Source of the DNA: an uncultured Ruegeria sp.
GTDB lineage: Bacteria; Pseudomonadota; Alphaproteobacteria; Rhodobacterales; Rhodobacteraceae
DNA length: 64,000 nucleotides
Reading direction: 5' to 3'
Assembly: GCF_947497005.1 (NCBI RefSeq)
Contig: NZ_CANMFF010000007.1
Span: 124,001 to 188,000 of the forward strand
The notes beneath the pieces are model-generated. The model saw nothing but the letters and a program-made list of their open reading frames with translations. It ran no database searches and had not been told where the DNA came from. A program made the translations under genes and the position numbers. Shown here piece by piece: positions 46,047 to 54,436 of the stretch. How positions within the stretch are numbered: position 1 is the first letter of the stretch; every line of letters begins with the position of its first letter.

Positions 46047-46427
46047 ATGATGGCAACGCTTGAACATACCAACTTCACCGTCCGCGACCCGCAGGCTTCG
46101 GCCGCCTGGATGCAAAAGGTCTTTGGCTGGAAAACCCGCTGGGAAGGCCCGGCAATTGCGGGCGGATACACTGTTCATGTTGGTTCCGCCCACACATATC
46201 TGGCGTTGTACAAACCCGATGAGCCGACACCATCGGGTGAAAGCAGCTATGATGTCATCGGCGGGCTGAACCATGTGGGGGTGTTGGTCGAAGACCTCGA
46301 CTCAACCGAGGCCAAAGTCCGTAAGGCAGGGTTCGAGCCTCACAATCATGCCGACTACGAACCGGGTCGCCGATTCTATTTCAGGGACGATAACGGCATC
46401 GAGTTCGAAGTAGTGCAATATGATTGA
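46047..46427 (+). CDS. VOC (glyoxalase/bleomycin resistance) family protein
   Basis: The 126-residue protein has two beta-alpha-beta-beta-beta half-modules: TLEHTNFTVRDPQASAAWMQ then GLNHVGVLVEDLDSTEAKV. Candidate metal ligands are H7, H76 and a C-terminal Glu in EFEVVQYD. VOC proteins detoxify, isomerise or bind small molecules. The divergent SoxR gene and shared operator suggest a role against redox-cycling compounds. Confidence 0.87.
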   Translation: MMATLEHTNFTVRDPQASAAWMQKVFGWKTRWEGPAIAGGYTVHVGSAHTYLALYKPDEPTPSGESSYDVIGGLNHVGVLVEDLDSTEAKVRKAGFEPHNHADYEPGRRFYFRDDNGIEFEVVQYD

Positions 46428-46658
46428 GATGTTGTGGCTCAGCACCCCGTCTCAGCGGTGGCGCAGGTCGCGACATCCCGATCAACGGCACAGGCCCCAT
46501 CCGAAATCAAAACGGCGCGAAGTCGCGAATTGATCGTCGCTGGCGCTGTCTCCTCTTGCAATTCACGTGGCATTTGGGTCAGGTAACTGCCAACCTAACA
46601 TTCGCCCCGACGCTCCTGTGCGGCGGGGCGAGTCAATTTAAGCGTGGACGTAGAGAGT

Positions 46659-47129
46659 ATGGAAAAGATCCCAATGACGCCTGCGGGCAATACCGCGCTC
46701 GGGGCGGAGCTGAAAAACCTCAAATCAGTTGAACGCCCGGCGATCATCGAAGCCATCGCATCAGCGCGTGAACTTGGCGACCTTAAGGAAAACGCCGAGT
46801 ACCACTCGGCCCGCGAAAAACAGGGCTTTATCGAAGGCCGCATCAAAGAGTTGGAAGGCATCCTGTCTCTGGCGGACGTGATCGATCCGGCGAAACTGTC
46901 CGGCGCGGTCAAGTTTGGCGCAAAAGTTACGTTGGTCGACGAAGATACCGATGAGGAAAAGACCTGGCAGATCGTTGGGGAATACGAGGCCAATATCGAA
47001 AACGGCCTGCTGAACATCAAATCCCCCATCGCCCGCGCCCTGATCGGCAAGGATGAAGGGGACAGCGTCGAAGTGCGCACCCCAGGCGGTGTGCGTTCTT
47101 ATGAAATCCTGAGTATCGAGTACGCCTGA
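46659..47129 (+). CDS. greA: Transcription elongation factor GreA
   Basis: Rescues backtracked RNA polymerase by stimulating transcript cleavage. The 156-residue product has the N-terminal coiled coil with [20 protein letters not shown] and the conserved acidic tip [19 protein letters not shown], and the C-terminal IVGEYEA...[15 protein letters not shown] domain. The ATG of [10 protein letters not shown] gives family length; an in-frame GTG 15 bases upstream is a poorer choice. A GC-rich inverted repeat (CGCCCCG / CGGGGCG) ends about 29 bases before the start. The 230 bp before the gene hold nothing else I can identify. Confidence 0.95.
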   Translation: MEKIPMTPAGNTALGAELKNLKSVERPAIIEAIASARELGDLKENAEYHSAREKQGFIEGRIKELEGILSLADVIDPAKLSGAVKFGAKVTLVDEDTDEEKTWQIVGEYEANIENGLLNIKSPIARALIGKDEGDSVEVRTPGGVRSYEILSIEYA

Positions 47130-47143
47130 CCGGAGCGCATGTT

Positions 47144-48139
47144 ATGTCGGGGCCCAAACCTGACCCGGAAACCGAAAGACCGACGTCGCTGGGCATCTAT
47201 GATCGCCCGAAGACACCGTCTGTCACTGAAATTGAGATTGTCGCACTGGTGCTCAGCCTGATCTGGCTGGTGGTATCGGTCGTCTTTCTGGTGTTGCCTG
47301 ACCGGGGGCAAAATGGTGGCATTATCGTCACCTTTCTGGCTGTGTTCATGCCTGTGGCGATGATCTGGGTTGCAGCCACTGCCATGCGTGCCAGCCGGGT
47401 GATGCGCGAAGAAAGCGAACGCCTGCAAACAGCGATTGACGCGATCCGACAGGCTTATGTGGCGCAGCAGCAGCGCGCCTCCAGCACCTATGAGCCTGCG
47501 GTGGCGAAAAAGCTGGATGAAATCGCGGCGGCCACACGAAAAACCGAAGATGCGCTGGCGACATTCTCGACCAAGCGCACCGTGCCGGCGTCGGCGCCGG
47601 TGCAATCCTCTGTTCCGGGTGGCCAGACCGCGCTTGAGCTGGGCACGTCGGCAGAAGAGATCACACCACCGCTGAGCACCGGGGTTTTCATCCGCGCGCT
47701 GAATTTCCCGGAAACAGAAGATGACATCGAAGGGTTCAATGCACTTCGCGTCGCGTTGAAGGACCGCAAGACAGCAAAGCTTATTCAAGCTTCGCAGGAT
47801 GTTCTGACGCTGCTTAGTCAGGAAGGCATCTATATGGATGACCTGCGGCCCGATATGGCCCGCCCCGAAACCTGGCGCCAATTCGCCCAAGGCACACGCG
47901 GACGTTCTGTTGCCGCATTGGGCGGTGTGCGCGACAGGTCCTCTCTGGCGCTGACGGCGGCGCGGATGAAACAGGATCCGATTTTCCGCGACGCCGCCCA
48001 CCACTTCCTGCGCCGGTTCGACAAGATGATGGCCGAGTTCGAGCCCGTCGCAAGCGATGCGGACCTGAGTGCGTTGGGCGAGACCCGCACCGCACGGGCA
48101 TTCATGCTGCTGGGTCGGGTGGCCGGGACTTTTGACTAA
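47144..48139 (+). CDS. Membrane protein with coiled coil, unknown
   Basis: The 331-residue protein has two membrane helices near residues 29-53 and 62-81, and then a short coiled coil, RVMREESERLQTAIDAIRQAY. A helical cytoplasmic domain includes ALKDRKTAKLIQASQDVLTL and a C-terminal LRRFDKMMAEFEP. No family is recognised, but the arrangement is seen in Rhodobacterales next to greA. It begins 14 bp after greA and is probably co-transcribed with it. Confidence 0.75.
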   Translation: MSGPKPDPETERPTSLGIYDRPKTPSVTEIEIVALVLSLIWLVVSVVFLVLPDRGQNGGIIVTFLAVFMPVAMIWVAATAMRASRVMREESERLQTAIDAIRQAYVAQQQRASSTYEPAVAKKLDEIAAATRKTEDALATFSTKRTVPASAPVQSSVPGGQTALELGTSAEEITPPLSTGVFIRALNFPETEDDIEGFNALRVALKDRKTAKLIQASQDVLTLLSQEGIYMDDLRPDMARPETWRQFAQGTRGRSVAALGGVRDRSSLALTAARMKQDPIFRDAAHHFLRRFDKMMAEFEPVASDADLSALGETRTARAFMLLGRVAGTFD

Positions 48140-48729
48140 TCAGGTCTCACGATCCAAGACATCTTGACCGCGCTGCTAAAACCAAACAGGTACTTCAACG
48201 GTCCGGTTTGTTCTTCACCTACAGGCTGGAACCCTTCGCGCTCATACAAGGCGCGGGCGCGGGGGTTTGTGTCGATGACATCAAGCTGAACCTCCGACAT
48301 GTTCTGATTGCGGGCCTCACGCTTGATGGCATCCAGCAATGCCGTGCCTACCCCTTTGCCGCGCGCCTCGGCGGCGACAAAAATGCCATCCATCTGGAAC
48401 ACGCCCGGGTTCAACTTGCGCTCTAGTACGCTCAGAATAAGTGCCCGCCAGATGGCCCCGAACCAGCCATAAACCCGTGCCAGGTCTGACATGCTGCCTC
48501 CGGCCAGGGCACCTTCATGGGTCTTGAATCCCGCCAACCCCAGCATCCGGCCCGTTTCGTCCCGCGCAACCAGCGCAAAATCGGGGTTCAATACGGTTTC
48601 AAAGAAGGCCAAACCTCTTTCATCCGGGCCCATGACCTTGTTCAGTTTGGCCGCGAATGCCTGCCAGAACAGGGCAGCCGCCTCCGCGCGTTCCTGATTG
48701 GCGAACCCACGTGAAATTGTGACCGTCAC
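48136..48729 (-). CDS. GNAT family N-acetyltransferase
   Basis: The 197-residue protein has the acetyl-CoA motif A region DGIFVAAEARGKGVGTALLDAI (R/Q-x-x-G-x-G/A) near residues 115-136 and motif B LDVIDTNPRARALYEREGFQ. The substrate is unknown. Its start overlaps the end of the moeA fusion gene by four bases, so it is probably the last member of the molybdenum cofactor operon. Confidence 0.9.
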   Translation of the reverse strand: MTVTISRGFANQERAEAAALFWQAFAAKLNKVMGPDERGLAFFETVLNPDFALVARDETGRMLGLAGFKTHEGALAGGSMSDLARVYGWFGAIWRALILSVLERKLNPGVFQMDGIFVAAEARGKGVGTALLDAIKREARNQNMSEVQLDVIDTNPRARALYEREGFQPVGEEQTGPLKYLFGFSSAVKMSWIVRPD

Positions 48730-50795
48730 AACCCGAAACTTCCAAATGGAAGAAAACGAACCACATCGCCCGGTTTGATGTGCCGTTCACCATCTTCGAT
48801 TTCAACCAACCCTTCAGCCCAGCAAAGGCCACTGATCCGACCTGACCCTTCCGAATGGAATACTTCAGCCCGCCCATCCCGCATTCGAGCGCGCAGGTAT
48901 TCGCGGCGACCGGGTTTTTTGCGCTTTTCAAAGGCGGCTGGCACTTCGAAACCCTGCGGTTCGGCCCAGCCTTCGCCTGCCATCAGGCCCAGAGCCGGAC
49001 GCGCGAAGATCAGCGTACAGACCATGGCGGCCACCGGGTTGCCCGGCAGGCCAAACACCGGCACGCCAGACCACAGACCCAACGCCAACGGACGCCCGGG
49101 CTTCAACGCTATGCGCCAGTGTTGCATCGCCCCTGCCTGACGCAGCAGGGCCGAGACGTGATCTTCGTCACCTGCCGAAGCGCCACCGCTTGTTAAAATC
49201 ACATCGGCTTGTTTTGCGGCCTGATCCAACCGATCTCGCAGGGCCTCGCGATTATCTGCAACACGCCCCATATCAACGGGCTCAAACCCCATCCGATGGG
49301 CTAAGGACAACAGCATTGGGCGGTTGGCGTCAAATATCTGACCCGGAGCGGCACTCTCTCCGGCTTCGACCAGTTCATCGCCCGTGGATACCACAGCTAC
49401 GCGCAGCGGCTTGCGTACGTTCACCTCGGCAATCCCTACGGCGGACAGCAGCGCAAGGTCTGCTGGTGTCAACCGGCGTCCGGCAGGCAGAGCCATATCG
49501 CCTGCAACCACATCCTCACCTGCGCGCCGAGTATTGGCGCCCTTCTTCAGTGGACCGTGGAACGCAATATGCCCGTCTTCAACCGTGACATCCTCTTCCA
49601 GAATAACCGTATCCACTCCATCAGGCAGCGCCGCGCCGGTCAGCACACGCAACGCCCGACCTTTGGGCACGTCTGCTTCAAACGGAATACCTGCTGCCGC
49701 ACGCCCGTCACCCAGCGGCATGACTTGCGGGCCATCGGGGACGGGGCCAGCAAATCCGAAACCATCCACAGCTGTGTTGGGCTGGGGCGGATTCGAGCGT
49801 TGGGCGATCACATCCTCAGCCAGAATGCGCTCGCTCGCCTTGGTTAGCGACACCGTCTCAGCCGAGGTAATCGGATGCAGTTTATCGCGCAAATAGGCCA
49901 GCGCCTCGTCTACCGGGGTCCACTCCACTCCGGCAGGCAACGCAAAACAATCGTTGCGCAACGGGGGAGGGGCTATGTTCGGTTTGTTCTGAGGTACACC
50001 CAATATCCAACCTTCCTCTGCCGCTGAAACATTCAATTGCGCGTCCAACTCCTGCTCTGTCAAACGTGACAGAGTCAAGGCGACCTGTTCGACCTGCCAG
50101 GCATCCTTGATCCGCCCTGCTGGCGGCTTGCCCAATGTAAGCGAGGGCCAGATTTCCACAATGGCAATAGGTTTCTCCAGCGGTTCGAACGGCCAGACCG
50201 CGACCTGCCCGGCAAAACGATGACGCAGTCGGTTCAAAACCGGGAGCCCCATCATCACCTGTCCACCAACAGCCCCCGCGCCTGCCATCTGCCAACAAGT
50301 GAAGCTGCCCTTTGCCAGGGTTTCCACGACGCGACGGTCCGGGAATGGGTTGGAATAACCCGTTTTAGTACGTGGCAAGCCGACAATATCGCGACGCAGG
50401 CCATTCATCCAGAACGGGCCACGACCACCAAACTGCAGGTTGACGCGGCCAGCCAGATCAAAACGATTGTTGGTTTGGGGGGAATCCTCGACATGCCGAT
50501 CGAACCAGTCCCACAATGCCAACGGATCGTCTGTGCCTGTTATCGCCCGGGCAAAACCGGATGGATAACCAAAGGGGAAATCGAACCCCAGGAACAGACG
50601 GCGACCGGCCTTCAGCTCGGCGCGGATCAGAGTATCCAGCCATTGCTTTGCGACCAGCCTGTTGCGCAGGTATTCGGGTTCCAGCGCCTTGCTATTACGT
50701 ACAATACAAGCCCAGATCGCATCTTTGCGTGGGGTCGGCCCGGTGTCGTTTCCACCAGACCAATCCACCATTGCAAAGGTCTGGAACGTGCTCAC
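48726..50795 (-). CDS. moeA: Fusion of an RNase H-fold-like N-terminal domain and MoeA
   Basis: At 689 residues it is about 280 longer than a normal MoeA. Residues about 290-689 are MoeA: PVDEALAYLRDKLHPI, NPPQPNTAVDGFGF, STGDELVEAG, LTSGGASAGDEDHV and FGLPGNPVAAMV, the molybdate-insertion enzyme for molybdopterin. Residues 1-275 form an unrelated domain starting VDWSGGNDTG, with LFLGFDFPFGYPSGFAR, whose Asp-rich strands recall DUF429 RNase H-like proteins. The function of that domain is unknown. It overlaps mobB by four bases, and fdhD, mobA and mobB precede it in the operon. Confidence 0.9.
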   Translation of the reverse strand: MSTFQTFAMVDWSGGNDTGPTPRKDAIWACIVRNSKALEPEYLRNRLVAKQWLDTLIRAELKAGRRLFLGFDFPFGYPSGFARAITGTDDPLALWDWFDRHVEDSPQTNNRFDLAGRVNLQFGGRGPFWMNGLRRDIVGLPRTKTGYSNPFPDRRVVETLAKGSFTCWQMAGAGAVGGQVMMGLPVLNRLRHRFAGQVAVWPFEPLEKPIAIVEIWPSLTLGKPPAGRIKDAWQVEQVALTLSRLTEQELDAQLNVSAAEEGWILGVPQNKPNIAPPPLRNDCFALPAGVEWTPVDEALAYLRDKLHPITSAETVSLTKASERILAEDVIAQRSNPPQPNTAVDGFGFAGPVPDGPQVMPLGDGRAAAGIPFEADVPKGRALRVLTGAALPDGVDTVILEEDVTVEDGHIAFHGPLKKGANTRRAGEDVVAGDMALPAGRRLTPADLALLSAVGIAEVNVRKPLRVAVVSTGDELVEAGESAAPGQIFDANRPMLLSLAHRMGFEPVDMGRVADNREALRDRLDQAAKQADVILTSGGASAGDEDHVSALLRQAGAMQHWRIALKPGRPLALGLWSGVPVFGLPGNPVAAMVCTLIFARPALGLMAGEGWAEPQGFEVPAAFEKRKKPGRREYLRARMRDGRAEVFHSEGSGRISGLCWAEGLVEIEDGERHIKPGDVVRFLPFGSFGL

Positions 50796-51283
50796 AAACC
50801 GACCTCTTTCAGTATGAAGCCTGCAATCCCGGCGGTATCGTTCAGGTCTAAAACCGGGCGATCCAGTTCAAGCGTCGTATCGCTGGCCACTGCGCGGATG
50901 GTGCTGTTTTTCGGGGCCATCAGGGCATTGCCCGCCTCGGCGCGGAAGGCTTCGATCTTGGGGTGGTTTTCGCGCTTGAAGCCTTCGACCAACACCAGAT
51001 CAACCGGTGAAAGTCGCGCCAGCAGTTCAGACAAAGGCGGCTCTGGTGCGCCGCGCAATTCCTGCATCAGAGCAATGCGCTGTCCTGAGGCAAGCAGCAC
51101 CTCGCTGGCCCCGGCGACGCGGTGTCGGTGACTGTCGGTTCCCGGTTGATCCACATCGACGCTGTGATGCGCGTGCTTGACGGTCGAGACCGTAAAGCCA
51201 CGGCCCGTGAGCTCGGTCACCAGCCGCTCCATCAATCCCGTTTTACCAGCATTCTTCCAGCCGGTGACGCCGTACACCCTCAT
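50792..51283 (-). CDS. mobB: Molybdopterin-guanine dinucleotide biosynthesis adaptor MobB
   Basis: The 163-residue GTP-binding protein has the P-loop GWKNAGKTGLMERLV at residue 8, HHSVDVDQPGTDSHRHRVAG (switch region with DSHR) and LVLVEGFKRENHPKIE. It works with MobA in adding GMP to molybdopterin. Both ends overlap neighbours by four bases (mobA before, moeA fusion after), so the genes are tightly coupled. Confidence 0.94.
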   Translation of the reverse strand: MRVYGVTGWKNAGKTGLMERLVTELTGRGFTVSTVKHAHHSVDVDQPGTDSHRHRVAGASEVLLASGQRIALMQELRGAPEPPLSELLARLSPVDLVLVEGFKRENHPKIEAFRAEAGNALMAPKNSTIRAVASDTTLELDRPVLDLNDTAGIAGFILKEVGL

Positions 51284-51924
51284 GCCCGCTCCAACAATGT
51301 CCGGGCGCGGTCCAGATCTTCGGGCGTGTTGACGTTGAAGAACGGATCAAACGGATCAGCGCTAAACAAAGCCTCGCGCCCGTCATGTTTGTCAGTCCAC
51401 AGCACAACCTTGCGCAGCCCGTCCGTCAGCGCCACCCGCAGATCGTCGCGTAGCGTCACGGGCCACAGCCCAAATGTCGGATGTCGGTTGACCCGCTTGC
51501 CCCCCCCGGATTTCAGCGCCTCCGCGCCCGTGCGTGGCGTGGTGGCCAATACCAGAGGATGCACCTGCCCTTTCGCGGCCTCTTGCAGTCGCGCCACCAA
51601 ATCGAGCGGGAAGAATGGCGTATCTGCGGCCGCCGTCACGATGCTGTCTGCCCCCTGCTCTGCCGCCCAGTCGAGCCCGGCCAGAACACCGGCCAGAGGG
51701 CCTGCGAAGCCGTCGATCGTGTCAGCCAAAATGGGCAAGTTCAGATCGCTAAAGCGCTCTGGATCACCATTGGCGTTCAGCGCCAGACCGCTCACCTGTG
51801 GAGACAGGCGTTCAATGACATGGGACAGCAGGCTCTGCCCTCCGATCTGCAAAAGGCCTTTGTCGCCACCGCCCATACGGGTGGCGAGACCGCCTGCGAG
51901 GATGATACCGACAGGTTTGGTCAT
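51280..51924 (-). CDS. mobA: Molybdenum cofactor guanylyltransferase MobA
   Basis: Attaches GMP to molybdopterin to form the guanine dinucleotide cofactor. The 214-residue product has the nucleotidyltransferase start MTKPVGIILAGGLATRMGGG DKG (GTP-binding loop), ADTIDGFAGPLAGVLAGLDW and AAADTPFFPLDLV. I chose the ATG of MTKPV, which matches the family and leaves a four-base overlap with the preceding gene. A longer reading adds 30 unrelated residues. Confidence 0.93.
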   Translation of the reverse strand: MTKPVGIILAGGLATRMGGGDKGLLQIGGQSLLSHVIERLSPQVSGLALNANGDPERFSDLNLPILADTIDGFAGPLAGVLAGLDWAAEQGADSIVTAAADTPFFPLDLVARLQEAAKGQVHPLVLATTPRTGAEALKSGGGKRVNRHPTFGLWPVTLRDDLRVALTDGLRKVVLWTDKHDGREALFSADPFDPFFNVNTPEDLDRARTLLERA

Positions 51925-52457
51925 GATGGGGCCTCGATATCCGGCCATTTTCGGAATTTCTCTAGCGGCGTGAGTATTATAAACACATTTGCCAGACCAA
52001 ACAGGATGTAACACAGGCTTAGCGGCAAACCTGAAAAGCTGGACAGGTCTAGGCTCAGCCTAATGTAGGCTGGCAACATGAAGAAGGCAGTCATTGGAGC
52101 AACAACTAGGCAGAAATAGAATCGAAACCTACGGGCTGATCTCCTGACTTCGTCAGAGAACTCTACCGGGCGCGGCAAGCCCTTAAGAAGAATGCGTTGC
52201 AATCCTGCGTTTTGCTGCTGCATCGCCAATCCCCGTGAACTCCATGTCGAACCGGACAGAAACAACAAGTCCAACCATCCGACGTAGTCTCTTGGCTCCC
52301 ACCCCAATCGATCCAGTGTGTCTTCGTCCACCCCTGCCATCCCATCTACGATGGCCCGTTTGCCGCGTGCATAATTTCGCGCCGCAAGAATGCTTAGCGG
52401 TAAGATACTGACCGCCACAACAAACAAGAAAAAAAGTCTAAGAGTTTCCAAAATCAT
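51921..52457 (-). CDS. Membrane protein of unknown function in Mo-cofactor operon
   Basis: The 178-residue protein has an N-terminal helix (LETLRLFFLFVVAVSILPLS) and two C-terminal helices near residues 116-135 and 145-163. A central soluble part contains RDYVGWLDLLFLSGSTWSSR. No family is recognised. Sampled lines are about 49% GC, lower than fdhD and mobA. Four-base overlaps at both ends put it neatly in the operon between fdhD and mobA, which suggests insertion into a pre-existing translationally coupled unit. Confidence 0.7.
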   Translation of the reverse strand: MILETLRLFFLFVVAVSILPLSILAARNYARGKRAIVDGMAGVDEDTLDRLGWEPRDYVGWLDLLFLSGSTWSSRGLAMQQQNAGLQRILLKGLPRPVEFSDEVRRSARRFRFYFCLVVAPMTAFFMLPAYIRLSLDLSSFSGLPLSLCYILFGLANVFIILTPLEKFRKWPDIEAPS

Positions 52458-53392
52458 CCCGCGCTCTTCCGGCGATGTTTTTTGTCTTCTACTGCAACGG
52501 TTGACGGGTCCACGTCGCGCAGCAGGCGGTCTTGGCCCGACAGACAGACGAAGCGCTGTCCGCGCATCCGACCGATCAGCGTCAACCCGACCTCGCGCGC
52601 GATCTCGACACCCCAGGCAGTGAAGCCCGAGCGGGAAGCCAGAACCGGAATGCCCATCATCGCAGTTTTGATCACCATCTCGGATGTCAGGCGGCCGGTA
52701 GTGTAGAGGATCTTGTCCTCTGCCGTCTCATCCTCGGACAACATCCAGCCTGCAATCTTGTCGACGGCGTTGTGGCGGCCCACGTCCTCCATATACACCA
52801 GCGGGCGGTTTTCACAGCACAGGACAGTGCCGTGGATTGCCCCGGCCTCGAGATACAGCGACGGAGTGCGGTTGATCTTCGAGGCCAGTTCGTACAGCCA
52901 CGAAGTACGCACCTGAACCTGCGGCAGATGTACGTCCTCAAGCCCCTCCATCATGTCGCCAAACACTGTACCCACAGCGCAACCGCTGGTGCGGGTCTTT
53001 TTCTTCAGCTTATCCTCATAAGACGTCTGGCGCGCGGTGCGGACGATCACGGTTTCAAGATCGTCATCATATTCCACGCGCGTGATTTCGTCATCCGCCA
53101 GCAGCATCCCCTGATTGCGCAGAAAGCCCAGAGCCAGATATTCGGGGTAATCGCCAATGGTCATCGCAGTCACGATTTCCTGAGAATTCAGGAATATCGT
53201 CAACGGGCGCTCTTCAACCACCGATATCTGGCTGGACTCACCGTTCTGGTCCACGCCCTCAACCGCGCGGGTCAGGCGTATCGCGCCCGGATCTGGAGCG
53301 ACAAGATAGTCCGACAGGTCGAATTTCGTGGCCAATTGCAACCCCTTCCCAAGACAGTTACTGCTGCACGCATCACCATAGGATTTAGCCAT
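52454..53392 (-). CDS. fdhD: Formate dehydrogenase accessory sulfurtransferase FdhD
   Basis: Sulfurates the Mo-bis-MGD cofactor before insertion into formate dehydrogenase. The 312-residue product shows VVEERPLTIFLNSQEIVTAM near the N-terminus, TTGRLTSEMVIKTAMMGIPV and ASRSGFTAWGVEIA near the C-terminus. In the usual CxxC loop there is a single Cys (RTSGCAVGTVFG); the second Cys position is Gly. The start is uncertain: the ATG used overlaps the azlC start codon on the other strand and has poor spacing to AGAGG. An upstream TTG or a later TTG near residue 20 are alternatives. Confidence 0.88.
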   Translation of the reverse strand: MAKSYGDACSSNCLGKGLQLATKFDLSDYLVAPDPGAIRLTRAVEGVDQNGESSQISVVEERPLTIFLNSQEIVTAMTIGDYPEYLALGFLRNQGMLLADDEITRVEYDDDLETVIVRTARQTSYEDKLKKKTRTSGCAVGTVFGDMMEGLEDVHLPQVQVRTSWLYELASKINRTPSLYLEAGAIHGTVLCCENRPLVYMEDVGRHNAVDKIAGWMLSEDETAEDKILYTTGRLTSEMVIKTAMMGIPVLASRSGFTAWGVEIAREVGLTLIGRMRGQRFVCLSGQDRLLRDVDPSTVAVEDKKHRRKSAG

Positions 53393-54107
53393 GGCCTCTG
53401 CCACATCCAAGTCTTACTTCTGGAAAGGTTTTCGGGACGGGACACCCTTTATCTTCATCGCTGTGCCCTTTGGCCTGTTGTTCGGTGTATTCGCGACCGA
53501 AGCCGGGCTGACCCTTGTTCAGACAATGGCTTTCACTTCGACCGTTTTTGCCGGAGCTGCGCAATTTGCAGCACTGCAGCTGCTGCAGGACAACACGCCG
53601 ACGGCGATTATCATAATCTCAGCGCTGGCGGTGAATTTGCGTATGGCGATGTACTCCGCATCGCTGACACCTTATCTTGGTGCGGCACCAATGTGGCAGC
53701 GCGCCTTCGCCGCCTATCTGACCGTGGACCAGTCTTATGCCTGCTCCATCGTGCGGTTCGAGAAAGAGCCCGACCTGTCGGTACCGCAACGTATGGCCTA
53801 TTTCGTGGGATCGGTCACGCCGATCACACCGCTCTGGATTTTTGCCACCTATCTAGGCGCAGTACTGGGCGCGCAGATTCCGGAAAGCTGGGCGCTGGAT
53901 TTTGCCCTGCCGATCACATTTCTGGCCATGATCGGGCCGATGATGCGGACCTTTGCACATGTGGTCGCGGCGCTGGTGGCCATCGCAGTGTCGCTGCTGA
54001 CGGTCGTTATCCCGTTCAATCTGGGCCTGCTGATCGCCGGGTGTGCGGGAATGATCGCCGGAGCACAAGCGGAACTGATCCTAGAGCGCAGAAGGATGCA
54101 ACGATGA
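53391..54107 (+). CDS. azlC: AzlC family branched-chain amino acid exporter subunit
   Basis: The 238-residue membrane protein has the AzlC pattern FWKGFRDGTPFIFIAVPFGL at the start and VFAGAAQFAALQLL near residue 58. About six helices follow. It pairs with AzlD to export branched-chain amino acids or analogues. AGGA lies seven bases before its ATG. It is divergent from fdhD with overlapping start codons, and its stop overlaps azlD by four bases. Confidence 0.92.
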   Translation: MASATSKSYFWKGFRDGTPFIFIAVPFGLLFGVFATEAGLTLVQTMAFTSTVFAGAAQFAALQLLQDNTPTAIIIISALAVNLRMAMYSASLTPYLGAAPMWQRAFAAYLTVDQSYACSIVRFEKEPDLSVPQRMAYFVGSVTPITPLWIFATYLGAVLGAQIPESWALDFALPITFLAMIGPMMRTFAHVVAALVAIAVSLLTVVIPFNLGLLIAGCAGMIAGAQAELILERRRMQR

Positions 54108-54436
54108 CGCAAGCCGATCCCGTCACCATCTGGACCATCATCATAGGGCTGGCTATAGGCAGCTACGCCTTGCGATTTGTCTTTATTGGCCTTGTTGGTG
54201 ACCGCCCGATGCCGCCCTGGCTGCTGCGTCACCTGCGGTACACGGCAGTTGCAATTCTGCCTGCACTTATCGCACCACTGGTTGTCTGGCCCTCGGCGAC
54301 CGAGGGGCAGCCTGACCTTCCCCGGATGTCAGCAGCAGCAGTTGCGTTGGTTGTAGGCGTGATCAGCAAAAACGTGTTGGCCGCCATCTTTTCCGGGGCC
54401 GCCACACTTTACGGCTTGCTGTATCTACTGAGTTGA
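54104..54436 (+). CDS. azlD: AzlD family transport subunit
   Basis: The 110-residue protein with about four helices begins MTQADPVTIWTIIIGLAIGS and contains YALRFVFIGLVGDRPMPPWL and the C-terminal ISKNVLAAIFSGAATLYGL typical of AzlD. Its ATG overlaps the azlC stop (ATGA). A much longer in-frame reading upstream is antisense to fdhD and not real. Its end overlaps that of the convergent lipoprotein gene by 12 bases. Confidence 0.92.
   Translation: MTQADPVTIWTIIIGLAIGSYALRFVFIGLVGDRPMPPWLLRHLRYTAVAILPALIAPLVVWPSATEGQPDLPRMSAAAVALVVGVISKNVLAAIFSGAATLYGLLYLLS

Noticed and set aside
46603..46630. CGCCCCG / CGGGGCG repeat before greA as a riboswitch or terminator.
   Set aside because: It has no T-run and is too short and GC-rich to distinguish from chance; noted only under greA.
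52532..54103. A 634-codon open frame on the plus strand running into azlD.
   Set aside because: It lies antisense to fdhD and through azlC in another frame; the real azlD start overlaps the azlC stop.
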